Notes: generated from the letters alone by a model not told the origin. Counted from the stretch's first letter, positions 46,628 through 57,720 are shown. The stretch: 64,000 nt of DNA from Dokdonella sp. (GCA_024707225.1 JANQAE010000001.1:558001-622000); one strand, 5' to 3'. Program-made: numbers and translations.

Positions 46628-49600
46628 ATGGGCGCCATCGCACCACCCGCGGTAGATCCGGTACGCAGGCGCTGGCGCCGCGTCCGCCGCATCGTCGCCG
46701 GCACGCTGGCGGCGATCGTGATCGCGCTCGGCGTGCTGGTCGGCATCGGTCAGCTCGTCGTGCCGTGGCTGGTGCGCAATCCGGACCGCGTCGAGGCCTG
46801 GCTCGCCGAGCGCATCGACCGGCCGGTCACGATCGGCCACATCGCGGCGCGCTGGGTGCGCGGCGGTCCGCAGCTGGTGCTCGAGAACGTACTGATCGGC
46901 GCGCGCGCGCCGGAGCAGACGCCGCTGCGGCTCGAGCGCGCCGAGCTCGCGCTGAACGTGTTCGCGCCGTTCCAGCGCAACCGCGCCTGGAACGAGTTCC
47001 GCCTGGTCGGGCTGGATCTCTCGCTCGAGCGCGGCGCCGACGGCCGCTGGCAGCTGCACGGCTTCGACCTCGACCCCGCCGCCAGCGGCGATCCGCTCGG
47101 CGCGCTCGGCGTGCTGGTCCTGGTCGACCTCCGGTTGCGGCTCGACGACGAGCGGCACGGCGTCCATTTGCAGGTCGGCGCCAGCGAGCTGCGTGTGGTC
47201 AATCGCGACGCCGAGCTCTACGTGCTCGGCAAGGTGCGCAGCCTCGACGAGGAGGCCAGCGCGCTCGACCTGATCACCTCGATCCGCCGCGGCGAAGGCC
47301 GCGCGCCGGTTGTATCTGTCCGGCCGCGACGTCGACCTCGGCCGGCTGCTGCGCGGGCAGGCCTACGGCGGCACGCGTCTGGACGCCGGCCGCGGTCTGG
47401 TCCAGGCCTGGGCCGAATGGGATCACGGCCGCGTGCTCGACGTGCGCACGCGCCTGGATCTGCGCGGTCTGAGGCTTGCCGCCGAGCCGCCGAATTCGCG
47501 GGGCGCCGGGACACCGGGCGCAAGCGCGCAGGATTCCAGGGTGCAGGAGGCAAAGGCGACGCTGGACCGGCTCGCGCTGGCGCTGCGCTGGCGCCGCGGC
47601 GACGGCGATGCCTGGTCGCTCGATCTGGCCGACGTCGTGCTCGGTGCCGGCGGCACCGAGCATCCGCCGATGCGTGCCGGCGTCCAGCTGCTCGGCACCG
47701 CGCCGCCGCGCTGGCGCGCCGCCGCCGACACGATCGCGCTGGCGCCGCTGGCCGGCCTGGCCGCGCAGATCGGCCAGCTGCCGGCCGGCCTGCGCGGCTG
47801 GCTGCGCGATGCCACGCCGCGCGGCCGCCTCGACCAGGCCTATCTGCGCTACGACGGCGCCGACGACTACGAGTTGAGCGCGCGGTTCTCGGAGCTGGTG
47901 ATCGCGCCGGCCGCCAAGGCACCCGGCCTCGGGCCGCTGCACGGCGAACTGCGCGGCGACGCGCAGGCCGTGCTGATCGCCGTGCCGGCACAGGGCTTCA
48001 CGGCCGAGTACCCGGGCGTGTTCCGCGAGCCGTTCGAGTTCTCGGCGTTCGGCGGCGACGTCGTGCTGCGGCCGATCGACGACGGCTGGCGCGTGGAGAC
48101 CGAGCGCATCGTCTTCGAGGGTGACGGCTACGGTGGCGAGCTGCGCGGCGGCGTCGAGCTGCCGCGCGGCGGGGCGCGGCCGCGGCTGGATCTGTATGCG
48201 GCGGTCGCGCACGGCGACGTGCCGGCCGCCAAGCGGTTCTGGCCGGTCAACGTGATGCCGCGGCCCGCGGTCGAGTGGCTCGACCGCGCGCTGCAGGCCG
48301 GCCGCGTCGTCGATGGCCATGCGGTGTTTCGCGGCGATCTGGCCGAATGGCCGTTCGACGGCTACGGCGGACGCTTCGAGGCGATCGCGACGATCGAGGA
48401 CACCCAGCTGCAGTACCTGGCCGACTGGCCGCGCGTCGAGGGCGTCAGCGCGGTCGCGCGCTTCGTCAACGACGGCATGGAGGCCTCGGCGACCGCCGGC
48501 AGCTCGCTCGGGGCCGCGCTCGGCAGTGCCGAGGCGCGGATCGCCGATTTCGGCGAGGCGATGCTCGAGCTCTCGGCGGTCGGGCGCGGCAGCGGCCGCA
48601 ACCTGCTCGGCTTCCTGCGCGCGACGCCGATCGGCGCGCAGCACCGCGACGCGCTGGCCGGCCTGGCGGTCGGCGGCAACGCCGATTTCGATTTCAAGCT
48701 GCAGGTGCCGCTCAAGAAGGACGCGCCCGGCTTCTCGCTCGACGGCACGGCCACGCTGGCCGGCGCGACGGTCACGCAGCCGGACTGGCGCGTCGATTTC
48801 AGCGACGTCGCCGGCGCGATCCGGTTCGACCGCGGCGGCTTCGTCGCCGACAAGCTGCGCGTGACGACACGCGGCCACGCCGGCACGCTCAGCGTCGCCG
48901 TCGGTGATTCGGTGACCGAGGCCGGGCAGGTCGTGCAGGCGCGGCTCGACGCGCGGTTGCCGGCGCAGGTCGTGTTCGCCGACGTGCCGGGACTCGAATC
49001 GATCCTCGCGCACATGGACGGCAGCTCGCAGTGGACGATCGCCGCCGGCGTGGCCGGCGCCGACGGCGCCGCGCCGGGCCGCACGCGGCTGAGCGCGCAC
49101 AGCGATCTGCTCGGCACCGCGATCGATCTGCCGGCGCCGCTGGCCAAGGCGGCCGACGTCGCGCTGCCGCTCGACGTCGCGCTGCCGATGCCGTATGCCG
49201 GCGGCGAACTGCGCGTGACGCTCGGCGACGTGCTGACCGTCAGCGGCCGCCTGCCGGCACCGGACGCGCCGCTGGCGATGCGGCTGGACTTCGGCGCGAA
49301 GGCCGTCGGCGCACTGCCCGATCGCGGATGGGTGATCGGCGGCCGCGCGCCGCTGCTCGACCTCGGCGGCTGGGCCAGCTTCGTCGGCGCCAGCTCCGGT
49401 AGCGGCGAGGGCGATTTCGAGCTGCGCGGTGCCGATCTGACGGTCGATGCGCTGATGCTCGGCACGCGCGCGATCGGTGCGGCCGGCGTGCGCATCACGC
49501 GCGGCGCCGCCGCCACCGAGTTCGCCTTCACCGGCGATGCCTTGCAGGGCGGCATCACGCTGCCGGCCGCGGATCTGATGCGCGCCGGCGTGACCGTGCA

Positions 49601-50534
49601 TCTGGACCGTCTGCACTGGCCCGAATCGCCCGAGGACGACGACGTGGACGCGCCCGTGGCCGGCGCCGATCTGACGCCCGGTCTGCTGCCGCCGCTGCAC
49701 ATCTGGATCGGCGACCTGCGCATCGGCCGCACCGTGCTCGGCCAGACCCGCTGGGAGAGCCGTCCGGTAGCCGGCGGCATGCGCATCGACCAGCTCGACG
49801 CGAAGTCGCCGAACCTCGAGATGCGCGCGCAGGGGGACTGGAGCGGCACGCCCGGCGCGAACCGCTCGCAGCTGGCGATCGACCTGAGCTCGCACAATCT
49901 GGGCCGCATGCTCGACGCGTTCGGCTATGCCGGCATCATCGACGGCGGCCGCACCACGGCGCGCATCGAGGCCGGCTGGGCCGGGCCGCCGACCGGCTTC
50001 GCGCTGGCCAGGCTCGACGGCACGCTCTCGATCAGCGTCGGCGACGGTCGCATCCTCGACGTCGAGCCGGGCGCCGGGCGGATCTTCGGCCTGCTGTCGC
50101 TGACCGAGATTCCGCGCCGGCTCAGCCTGGACTTCTCGGACTTCTTCCGGTCCGGCTTCAGCTTCAACGCGATCAACGGCACGTTCCGGCTCGCCACCGG
50201 CCAGGCGACCACCGAGGACCTGTCGATCAAGGGGCCGGCCGCCGACATCCGGATCAGCGGCCGCACCGACCTGCGCAACAAGGTCTACGACCAGCGCCTG
50301 ATCGTGACGCCGCATGCCGGTGCGACGCTGCCGGTCGTCGGCGCGCTCGCCGGCGGACCGGTCGGGGCGGCCGCCGGACTCGTGGTTCAGGGGCTATTCA
50401 ACAAGCAAATCAATGCAGTAGCTCGCGCGACCTATGAGGTCACCGGGCCCTGGGACAAGCCGCAGATCCGTCTGGTCTCGCGCGAGGGCCGGGCCGGTCG
50501 CGCCGGCCGCGGCGAGTCCGAGCCCGCGCGCTGA
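46628..50534 (+). CDS. yhdP: YhdP family envelope lipid-transport protein, frame-broken
   Basis: AsmA-like bridge-type protein, one of the TamB/YdbH/YhdP set that moves phospholipids to the outer membrane. N-terminal anchor at about residues 20-42. The long beta-rich groove follows, and the C-terminal domain ends with the AsmA-like pattern [18 protein letters not shown]. The first 226 codons and the rest are in different frames. Near 47301-47309 the reading GGC CGC GCG C CGG TTG TAT shows one extra C; removing it gives [15 protein letters not shown]. The total of 3907 bases fits an insertion (1301 residues, normal length). This is the only insertion among the frame breaks here. Confidence 0.88.
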
Positions 50535-50607
50535 ACGGCCGGGGCGGCTTGCGGGCGCGGCGGGGCGCCCCCATGATCGTTGGCCTGGTTCCACTCGCAA
50601 GGCCCCC

Positions 50608-52050
50608 ATGACGTCTCTGATCGCCCAGGCCGAGCAGCGCCTGCTGCGGCCCGGCGGCTTGTCCGCTACCGACCTCGAGCCGGTGTTCGCACGCCTGATG
50701 GCGCCGTCGATCGACGCCGCCGACCTGTATTTCCAGCATTCGCGCGCCGAGTCCTGGCTGCTCGAGGACGGCATCGTCAAGGAAGGCAGCCACAGCATCG
50801 AGCAGGGCGTCGGCGTGCGCGCGATTTCCGGCGAGAAGACCGGCTTCTCGTACTCCGACCAGATCGTGCTGCCGTCGCTGTTCGAGGCGGCCGGTGCGGC
50901 GCGTGCGATCGCCAAGGCCGGCGCCGCCGGCACCGGCCGGCCGCTCGCGATCGCCTCGGCACCGGCGCTGTATCCGGCGATCGACCCGATCGAGACGCTG
51001 TCGAGCGAGGCCAAGGTGCGCGTGCTGCGCGAGATCGACGCCTACGCACGCGCGCTCGATCCGCGCGTGCAGCAGGTCATCGTCAGCCTGTCGGCCGGCG
51101 TCGACACCGTGCTGATCGCCGCCTCCGACGGCACGCTGGCCGCCGACGTGCGCCCGCTGGTGCGCATGAACGTGCAGGTCATCGCCGAGCACGGCGGCCG
51201 CCGCGAATCGGGCAGCGGCGGCGGCGGCGGCCGCTACGGCTTCGACGAGCTGCTCGCCGACGGCCGCGCGCATGCGTTCGCGCGCGAGGCGGTGCGCACG
51301 GCGCTGATCAATCTGGAAGCGGTCGATGCGCCGGCCGGCACGATGACCGTCGTGCTCGGACCGGGCTGGCCCGGCGTGCTGCTGCACGAGGCGATCGGCC
51401 ACGGCCTGGAGGGCGACTTCAACCGCAAGGAGACCTCGGCCTTCGCCGGCCGCATCGGCGAGCGCGTCGCCGCGCCGGGCGTCACCGTCGTCGACGACGG
51501 CACGCTGGCCGGCCGCCGCGGCTCGCTCAGCATCGACGACGAGGGCACGCCGACGCGCTGCACGACGCTGATCGAGGACGGCATCCTGACCGGCTACATG
51601 CAGGACAAGACCAATGCGCGGCTGATGGGCGCGGCCTCGACCGGCAACGGCCGCCGCGAGTCGTTCGCGCATCTGCCGATGCCGCGCATGACCAATACCT
51701 ACATGCGGCCCGGCACACGGGCGCCGGAAGAGATCATCGGCTCGGTCAAGCGCGGCCTGTACGCGGTCAACTTCGGCGGCGGCCAGGTCGACATCACCAA
51801 CGGCAAGTTCGTGTTCTCGGCGAGCGAGGCCTATCTGATCGAGGACGGCCGGCTGACGCGGCCGGTCAAGGGCGCGACGCTGATCGGCGCCGGCCCCGAG
51901 GTGCTCAGACGCGTGTCGATGATCGGCAACGATCTCGCACTCGACGAGGGCGTCGGCGTCTGCGGCAAGGACGGCCAGAGCGTCCCGGTCGGCGTCGGCC
52001 AGCCGACGCTGCGGATCGACGCGATGACCGTCGGCGGCACCGCGGCATGA
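50608..52050 (+). CDS. tldD: metalloprotease TldD
   Basis: Subunit of the TldD/TldE (PmbA) heterodimeric zinc protease, which processes unfolded peptides, microcin B17 and the CcdA antitoxin in E. coli. 480 residues. The zinc motif is [17 protein letters not shown] (HExxxH). The Gly-rich insert [11 protein letters not shown] is a normal TldD element. The partner gene pmbA is 580 bases downstream, across the oppositely oriented yjgA. The frame is open for 58 codons upstream of the chosen ATG, which does not match the family. Confidence 0.96.
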   Translation: MTSLIAQAEQRLLRPGGLSATDLEPVFARLMAPSIDAADLYFQHSRAESWLLEDGIVKEGSHSIEQGVGVRAISGEKTGFSYSDQIVLPSLFEAAGAARAIAKAGAAGTGRPLAIASAPALYPAIDPIETLSSEAKVRVLREIDAYARALDPRVQQVIVSLSAGVDTVLIAASDGTLAADVRPLVRMNVQVIAEHGGRRESGSGGGGGRYGFDELLADGRAHAFAREAVRTALINLEAVDAPAGTMTVVLGPGWPGVLLHEAIGHGLEGDFNRKETSAFAGRIGERVAAPGVTVVDDGTLAGRRGSLSIDDEGTPTRCTTLIEDGILTGYMQDKTNARLMGAASTGNGRRESFAHLPMPRMTNTYMRPGTRAPEEIIGSVKRGLYAVNFGGGQVDITNGKFVFSASEAYLIEDGRLTRPVKGATLIGAGPEVLRRVSMIGNDLALDEGVGVCGKDGQSVPVGVGQPTLRIDAMTVGGTAA

Positions 52051-52091
52051 CCGGCACCGCCGCGTCGGCGTCCGGCGCCGCGCACCGGGGC

Positions 52092-52616
52092 TCAGTCGGC
52101 CGGCGCGTCGATCAGCGCACGCAGCAGCCGGAACAGCTCGCGCGACGCGCGCGGCGGCTTGGCGCGCTCGGCTTCGAGCCGCGCCTGGCGGATCAGCGCG
52201 CGCAGCTGCTGGCGGTCGCCGCCCGGATGCCGCTCGAGCAGCGGATCGAGCGCGGCGTCGCCCTCGGCGAGCAGGCGGTCGCGCCAGGCCTCGATCTGGT
52301 GCAGGACCGCGGTCTGGCGGTGCGCGCTCTGCCGGTCGTGGTCGAGCAGCTTGCGGATCGCATCCAGAGCGTCCTCGTCGAGCCGGCGCAGCTGCTTGGC
52401 CAGAAACTGGGTCTGCCGCTTGCGCGCGCCGTGCGACGGCGTCGCGCGCGTACGCTCGGCCTCGGCGCGCACGTCCTCGGGCAGCGGCAATCGGTCGAGC
52501 TGGGCGTCGGACAGCGTGGCCAGCGTGGTGGCGAGCTTGAGCACGTCCAGCGCCTCGCGGCGCAGCTGGCTGCGGCTCGGGCCGTCGAATTCGTCGGTCG
52601 TATCGTGATCGATCAT
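52092..52616 (-). CDS. yjgA: ribosome biogenesis factor YjgA/DarP
   Basis: 174-residue helical cytoplasmic protein that binds late pre-50S particles. Family pattern: SRSQLRREALDVLKLATTL near the N-terminus, then the basic RKRQTQFLAKQLRRLDED, and the C-terminal ELFRLLRALID. It lies between tldD and pmbA on the opposite strand, with 14 bases between divergent starts, an arrangement conserved in many gammaproteobacteria. Confidence 0.92.
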   Translation of the reverse strand: MIDHDTTDEFDGPSRSQLRREALDVLKLATTLATLSDAQLDRLPLPEDVRAEAERTRATPSHGARKRQTQFLAKQLRRLDEDALDAIRKLLDHDRQSAHRQTAVLHQIEAWRDRLLAEGDAALDPLLERHPGGDRQQLRALIRQARLEAERAKPPRASRELFRLLRALIDAPAD

Positions 52617-52630
52617 CGGAAAAGCATAAC

Positions 52631-53992
52631 GTGAACGCAGCGGTCATCCATAACACCCAAGATTCCAGCCTCGACGAACTGGCCCGCCTGGCCGAGGTCT
52701 GCGACGACGTGCTGCGCCGCTGCCGCGCGGCCGGCGCGAGCGAGGCCGAGGTCGCCGCCAGCATCGACACCGGCCTGGACGTCGGCGTGCGTCTGGGCGA
52801 GGTCGAGACGATCACGCGCACGCGCGATCGCGGCGTGTCGCTGACGGTGCTGTTCGGCAAGCGCAAGGGATCGGCCAGCACGGCCGACCTCGAACCCGAG
52901 TCGATCGCGCGCACGGTCGAGCATGCCTGCGCGATCGCGCGCTACACCGAGGAAGACCCGTGCAACGGCCTGGCCGATCCGGCGCTGTACGCGCGCGACT
53001 TCCCGGACCTGGACCTGTGGCATCCGTGGCGGATCGGCGTCGAGGAGGCGATCGAGCTCGGCCTGCGCATCGAGGACGCCGGCCGCAGCTTCGATCCGCG
53101 CATCAGCAACTCCGAGGGCGCCGCCGTGCAGGTCGGTGAGTCGGTGCTGGCCAATGCCAACTCGGCCGGCTTCCGCGGCGTCGAGCGCAGCACGCGGCAT
53201 CTGCTGTCGTGCGCGCTGATCGCCGAGGACGACGCCGGCATGCAGCAGAACTACTGGTACGACGCGGTGCGCTCGGCGAGCGACTTCGCCGATGCCGAAT
53301 CGATCGGCCGGCGCGCCGCCGAGCGCACGGTCGCACGGCTCGACGCGCGCCGCCTGTCCACGCGCGAATGTCCGGTCGTGTTCGTGCCCGAGGTCGCGCG
53401 CGGCCTGATCGGGCATTTCCTGTCCGCGGTCAGCGGCGGCGCGCTGTACCGGCGCGCGAGCTTCCTGGTCGATCATCTGGGCAAGCCGGTGTTTCCGTCG
53501 TTCGTGCAGATGACCGAGCGGCCGCGCCTGCCGCGCGGCCACGGCTCGAGCGTGTTCGACGCCGAGGGCGTCGCGACGCGCGATGCCGACCTGGTCCGCG
53601 ACGGCGTGCTCGCGCGCTACATCCTCGGCAGCTATTCGGCGCGCAAGCTCGGCATGACCACCACCGGCAACGCCGGCGGCATCCACAATCTCGTCGTCAC
53701 GCCCGGCTCGGACGACCTGCCGGCCCTGCTCGGGCGCATGGGGACCGGCCTGCTCGTCACCGAGGTGATGGGGCAGGGCGTCTCGCTGATCACCGGCGAC
53801 TATTCGCGCGGCGCATCGGGCTTCTGGGTCGAGAACGGCCAGATCGTCCATCCGGTCGAGGAGATCACGATCGCGTCGAACCTGCGCGCGATGTTCGGCG
53901 GCATCGTCGCGATCGGCAGCGACGTCGATCCGCGCTCGCACCTGCTGACCGGATCGATCCTGATCGACCGCATGACGATCGCCGGCGAGTGA
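52631..53992 (+). CDS. pmbA: metalloprotease PmbA/TldE
   Basis: Non-zinc partner of TldD. 453 residues, slightly above the E. coli 450. Typical stretches: SDFADAESIGRRAAERTVAR, the RGHGSSVFDAEGV region and, near the C-terminus, RGASGFWVENGQIVHPVEE. No HExxxH motif is expected or seen. Divergent from yjgA. Confidence 0.95.
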   Translation: MNAAVIHNTQDSSLDELARLAEVCDDVLRRCRAAGASEAEVAASIDTGLDVGVRLGEVETITRTRDRGVSLTVLFGKRKGSASTADLEPESIARTVEHACAIARYTEEDPCNGLADPALYARDFPDLDLWHPWRIGVEEAIELGLRIEDAGRSFDPRISNSEGAAVQVGESVLANANSAGFRGVERSTRHLLSCALIAEDDAGMQQNYWYDAVRSASDFADAESIGRRAAERTVARLDARRLSTRECPVVFVPEVARGLIGHFLSAVSGGALYRRASFLVDHLGKPVFPSFVQMTERPRLPRGHGSSVFDAEGVATRDADLVRDGVLARYILGSYSARKLGMTTTGNAGGIHNLVVTPGSDDLPALLGRMGTGLLVTEVMGQGVSLITGDYSRGASGFWVENGQIVHPVEEITIASNLRAMFGGIVAIGSDVDPRSHLLTGSILIDRMTIAGE

Positions 53993-54115
53993 GCCGGCGC
54001 AGGGCGCGCGGCGAGGTGTCCGCGCGCTGAACGGGTGCGCGGGGCATGACCCCTCGCCCTTGACGCTCCGGCCGCCGATATCCAACGTGGAGCCTCCCGC
54101 GAACCGGAGACCGAC

Positions 54116-54511
54116 ATGATCGAAGACACCACCGCCACCCCGCCGAGCACGCTCAGCAACGACGAGCGGACCTGGGCGCTGCTCGGCCACCTGTCCGCGT
54201 TCAGCGCGTTCTTCACGGCCGGCTTCGGTTGCGTGCTCGGACCGCTGGTGGTCTGGCTGGTCAAGCGCGACAGCCTGCCGTTCGCGGCCGATCAGGCGCG
54301 CGAGGCGCTGAACTTCAACCTGACCGCACTGATTGTCTGGATCGCGCTGTGGATCATCACGATCGGGACGTTCGGCATCGGCATCTTCCTGACGCTGCCG
54401 CTCGGACTGGCGCTGCTCGGCGTGTGGATCGTGCTGACGATCGTCGCGGCGATCAACGCCAACAACGGCCAGGCCTACCGCTACCCGCTGACGCTGCGTC
54501 TGATCAAGTAG
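54116..54511 (+). CDS. DUF4870 domain-containing membrane protein
   Basis: 131-residue protein of unknown function, with three hydrophobic segments (about 26-46, 67-85 and 87-110). It has the DUF4870 pattern ERTWALLGHLSAF, DSLPFAADQAREALNFN and GQAYRYPLTLRLI. GGAGA lies five bases before the ATG. Converges on recN. Confidence 0.85.
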   Translation: MIEDTTATPPSTLSNDERTWALLGHLSAFSAFFTAGFGCVLGPLVVWLVKRDSLPFAADQAREALNFNLTALIVWIALWIITIGTFGIGIFLTLPLGLALLGVWIVLTIVAAINANNGQAYRYPLTLRLIK

Positions 54512-54529
54512 GCGTCGCTTCCCGAGCGT

Positions 54530-54557
54530 GACCGGACCGGCCGAGCCGGCTCCGGTC
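54530..54557. terminator. inverted repeat between convergent DUF4870 and recN genes
   Basis: GACCGGA-CCGGC / GCCGG-C-TCCGGTC around a CGA loop; 12 paired bases with a single-base bulge. No T run, but the position 19 bases after one stop and 8 before the other suits a shared terminator. Confidence 0.38.
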
Positions 54558-54565
54558 GCGCGCAT

Positions 54566-56238
54566 TCAGCCGCCCTGACGTGCGCTGTCGAGCATCTGCC
54601 GCGCGTGCGCCAGCGTCTGCCGCGTGATCTCCACGCCGCCGAGCATGCGCGCGACCTCGTCGCGCCGGGCGCCCTCGTCGAGCGTCTCGATCTGCACCCG
54701 CGTGGAATCGGCGTCGCTGGATTTGGCGACGCGCAGATGATGATGCGCCTGCGCCGCGACCTGCGGCAGATGCGTCACGCACAACACCTGGCAGCCGGCC
54801 GCCAGCCGGCGCAGTTTCTGGCCGACGATCTCGGCGACCGCGCCGCCGACGCCCGAATCGACCTCGTCGAAGACCATCGTGCCGGTCGCGTCGGCACCGA
54901 GCGCGGCGACCTCGATCGCCAGGCCGATCCGCGACAGCTCGCCGCCGGAGGCGACCTTGCGCACGCGCGCGGCGGCTGGCCGGGATTGGTGCTGACCAGC
55001 AGCTCGCAGCGCTCGCGGCCGGCCGCCGAAGGCACGCCGTCGCCGTCGGGCTCGAGCTGGACCTCGAAGCGCCCGGCCATGCCGAGCTCGCCCATCAGCG
55101 CGGTGACTGCCGTCGCGAGCCGGTCACCGGCCTGCGCGCGGGCCTGCGACAGCGCAGCGGCGGCGCGCTCGTAGTCGGCCGCGATCCGCTCCGACTCGCC
55201 GCGCAGCCGTTCGAGTTCGTCGCCGGCGCCGCGTAACGCGTCCAGCTCGTTGCGCAGTTCGTCGGAGAGCGGCTTGAGCTCGGCCATCGGCCGGCGGTGC
55301 TTGCGCGAGAGCTCGTGCAGCTTGGTCAGCTGCGCCTCGATCTCGGCGAGCCGCTCCGGGTCGAGGTCGAGCGCGTCCTGGTAGCGCGTCAGCGTGTCGC
55401 CGGCCTCCTCGACCTGGATGCGCGCCGCGTCGAGCAGGTCGGCGACGCCGCCGAGGCGCGGGTCGAGCTCGGCCAGGCGCTGTGCGTCGGCCTGCGCGCG
55501 ATGCAGCAGGCGCGTCAGCGCGAACTCGCCGTCACCGTCGATGCGCTCGGCCAGGCCCGCGCAGCCCTGCACGAGCTGGCCGGCGTTGGCGAGGCGCCGA
55601 TGGTCGTCCTCGAGCGCGGCGAAGGCCTCGCCGTCGAGCGCGTGTCGGTCGAGCTCGGCCAGCTGGTGGCTCAGCCAGTCGATCCGCTCGGCGTGGTCGG
55701 CACCACCGGTCAGCGCGGCGATGCGCGCCTGCCTCTGGCGCCAGTCCTGGGCCAGGCCGGTCACCGTCCGGCGCGCGTCGTCGTGGCCGCCGAACGCGTC
55801 GAGCAGGTCCATCTGTGCGGCGCGGTCGAGCAGGGTCTGATGCTCGTGCTGGCCGTGGATCTCGATCAGACGCTCCCCGAGCGCCTTGAGCTGGGCCAGC
55901 GCGACCGGCCGGCCGTTGATCCAGGCGCGCGAGCTGCCCTCGCTGCGGATCACGCGGCGCAGCTCGCAGGCGCTGTCGTCGTCGAGTTCCTCGGCGCGCA
56001 GCCAGGCCAGCAGGTCCTCGCGGCCGTCGATCGCGAAGCGCGCCGAGAGCTCGGCGCGGTCGCAGCCGTGGCGGACCAGGCCGCTGTCGCCGCGGCTACC
56101 GGCCAGCAGCAGCAGCGCATCGACCAGCAGCGACTTGCCGGCGCCGGTCTCGCCGGTGACCACGGTCAGGCCCTCGCCGAAGTGGATCTCGGCGTGCTCG
56201 ACGATCGCGAAGTCCTTGACGTAGAGGGTTTCCAGCAT
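54566..56238 (-). CDS. recN: DNA repair protein RecN, frame-broken
   Basis: SMC-like ATPase for double-strand-break repair. Walker A GETGAGKSLLVDAL is near residues 30-43, a long coiled-coil middle follows, and the ABC signature SGGELSR plus Walker B TMVFDEVDSGVGG are at the end. The last 130 residues are in another frame: near 54961-54975 the coding strand reads CCG CGC GCG TGC GCA AGG, where one extra base gives PRALRKVASGGELSR. The repaired length is 557 residues (E. coli 553). Divergent from hrcA. Confidence 0.92.
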
Positions 56239-56595
56239 GGCGTAGGCGTGCGGTCCGAGGACAGTCGGGGCGCCGATTATCGTTGCCGGCGCCGGTCGTG
56301 AACAGGATGCTGCAGGCTCGGCGTCGCACCGCGTGATACGCGGTCCGTGCCGCACGGCGACACACGCGCTCGACGGCGGTGCGGTTCGCCCGCGGCCGCG
56401 GCCGCATCGGCGTCGCCTGGACGGGCGCACGCATGGGGCGCGGCAAGCCGGCGCGGCGGGCCGCCCGGCCGAATCGGTCGCTCCTGCGCCGGCCGCAGCC
56501 GGCCGCCCGGCCCGGCCGGGGTCTGGCCCGCTTGAACCCGGCGCGGCCGCTTGCTAGCGTGCTCGGCGCCGGCTGACCGGCCATGCGCACGTCCG
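56239..56595. other. 357-base divergent region between recN and hrcA
   Basis: Very GC-rich, with short inverted repeats. The right end carries the candidate hrcA promoter at 56532-56560. I see no CIRCE element (TTAGCACTC...GAGTGCTAA), no LexA box (CTGT-N8-ACAG) near recN that I could trust, and no coding frame with protein-like composition. Confidence 0.45.
56532..56560 (+). promoter_or_regulatory. candidate promoter of the hrcA operon
   Basis: TTGAAC at 56532-56537 and TAGCGT at 56555-56560, 17 bases apart. The -35 region reads CTTGAA, which also fits the start of a heat-shock sigma-32 element, but the CCCCAT-type -10 is absent, so housekeeping sigma is as likely. Confidence 0.4.
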
Positions 56596-57651
56596 ATGAA
56601 CCGTTCTTCCGCCCACTCGCTCGATGCCCGGGCCCGCCAGCTGTTGCGCACGCTGATCTCGCACTACATCAGTGACGGGCAGCCGGTCGGCTCGCGCACG
56701 CTCGCCAAATCCTCCGGACTCGACGTCAGCCCGGCGACGATCCGCAACGTGCTGGCCGACCTGGAGGAGGTCGGCCTGGTCGCCGCGCCGCATACCTCGG
56801 CCGGACGCGTGCCGACCGCACAGGGCTACCGCGTCTTCGTCGACAGCCTGCTCGAGATGCAGCCGCCCGACGAGGACCAGCTGGCGCAGCTGCGCCGCGA
56901 GCTGCCGACCGACGCGGCGACGCCGGACCTGCTCAACAGCGCGACCTCGCTGCTGTCGGAGATGACGCATTTCGTCGGCGTGGTCAGCGTGCCCAAGCGC
57001 GAGGAGTTCCCGTTCCGGCACATCGATTTCGTGATGCTCGACGCCAGCCGCCTGCTGGTGATCCTGGTCTTCACCGACGGCCAGGTGCAGAACCGCGTCG
57101 TCACGACGCAGCGCGCCTACGGCGCCGGCGAGCTCGAGCAGATCGCCAATTTCCTCAACGGCCAGTTCGCCGGCATGCGCATCGACGAGATCCGCGCGCG
57201 TCTGCTGCGCGAGATGCGCGAGGAGGGCGTGCGGCTGAACCGCCTGCTGAGCGCCGCGGTCGAGGTCGCGAGCCAGGCGTTCCAGTCCAGCACCGACAGC
57301 GACATGCTGGTCGCCGGCCAGACGCGGCTGATGGGCCGCCAGGATCAGTCCGACATCGACCGCCTGCGCGAGCTGTTCGAGGCGTTCCAGCGCAAGCGCG
57401 ACCTGCTGCAGCTGCTCGAGCGCTGCGCGCGCGCCGACGGCGTGCGCCTGTTCATCGGCGAGGAGTCGGGCTTCGCGGCGCTGGACGGCTTCTCGCTGGT
57501 CACCGCCCCGTATGGCGTGCACGGCCGCATCCTCGGCGTGCTCGGCGTGATCGGTCCGACCCGGATGGCCTACGAGCGCGTGATTCCGATGGTCCAGGCC
57601 ACCGCGCAGATCATCTCCGGCACCTTGAACCGCGCGCAGCCGGCACAATAA
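56596..57651 (+). CDS. hrcA: heat-inducible transcription repressor HrcA
   Basis: 351-residue repressor that binds CIRCE operators and needs GroEL for activity. N-terminal winged helix (LISHYISDGQPVGSRTLAK, then SPATIRNVLADLEEVGLV). Effector domain with GTxNRAQ-type end (SGTLNRAQPAQ). It opens the heat-shock cluster. No CIRCE is seen upstream of it or of dnaK, so its targets, probably groESL, would lie elsewhere. Confidence 0.95.
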   Translation: MNRSSAHSLDARARQLLRTLISHYISDGQPVGSRTLAKSSGLDVSPATIRNVLADLEEVGLVAAPHTSAGRVPTAQGYRVFVDSLLEMQPPDEDQLAQLRRELPTDAATPDLLNSATSLLSEMTHFVGVVSVPKREEFPFRHIDFVMLDASRLLVILVFTDGQVQNRVVTTQRAYGAGELEQIANFLNGQFAGMRIDEIRARLLREMREEGVRLNRLLSAAVEVASQAFQSSTDSDMLVAGQTRLMGRQDQSDIDRLRELFEAFQRKRDLLQLLERCARADGVRLFIGEESGFAALDGFSLVTAPYGVHGRILGVLGVIGPTRMAYERVIPMVQATAQIISGTLNRAQPAQ

Positions 57652-57672
57652 GTGCCTCACAATCGCATGCCT

Positions 57673-57705
57673 GCCTCCGGCGTCCGACGCCGGCGGCGTT
57701 TTTTT
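57673..57705 (+). terminator. intrinsic terminator between hrcA and grpE
   Basis: GCC-t-CCGGCG / CGCCGG-c-GGC stem with a TCCGA loop, followed by G and seven T's (57699-57705). This is the best Rho-independent terminator in the window. It ends about 8 bases before the grpE ribosome binding site, so grpE would need its own promoter or read-through. Confidence 0.75.
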
Positions 57706-57720
57706 GACAGGTGGAGAGCC

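Noticed and set aside
47274-50315. Roughly 1000-codon open frame on the minus strand opposite yhdP
   Set aside because: Mirror of codon bias of yhdP; repetitive Arg/Ala/Gln text without recognisable fold.
47310-50534. Separate gene starting at TTG 47310
   Set aside because: No ribosome binding site, and its first residues continue the YhdP sequence begun at 46628; treated as one frame-broken gene.
54060-54084. Promoter before the DUF4870 gene (TTGACG and TATCCA)
   Set aside because: The two hexamers are only 13 bases apart, too close for sigma-70, and no alternative -10 at 16-18 bases is convincing.
56239-56595. CIRCE operator upstream of hrcA
   Set aside because: Looked for TTAGCACTC and its complement; only a vague TTGCTAGCGTGCTC is present, without a matching second arm.
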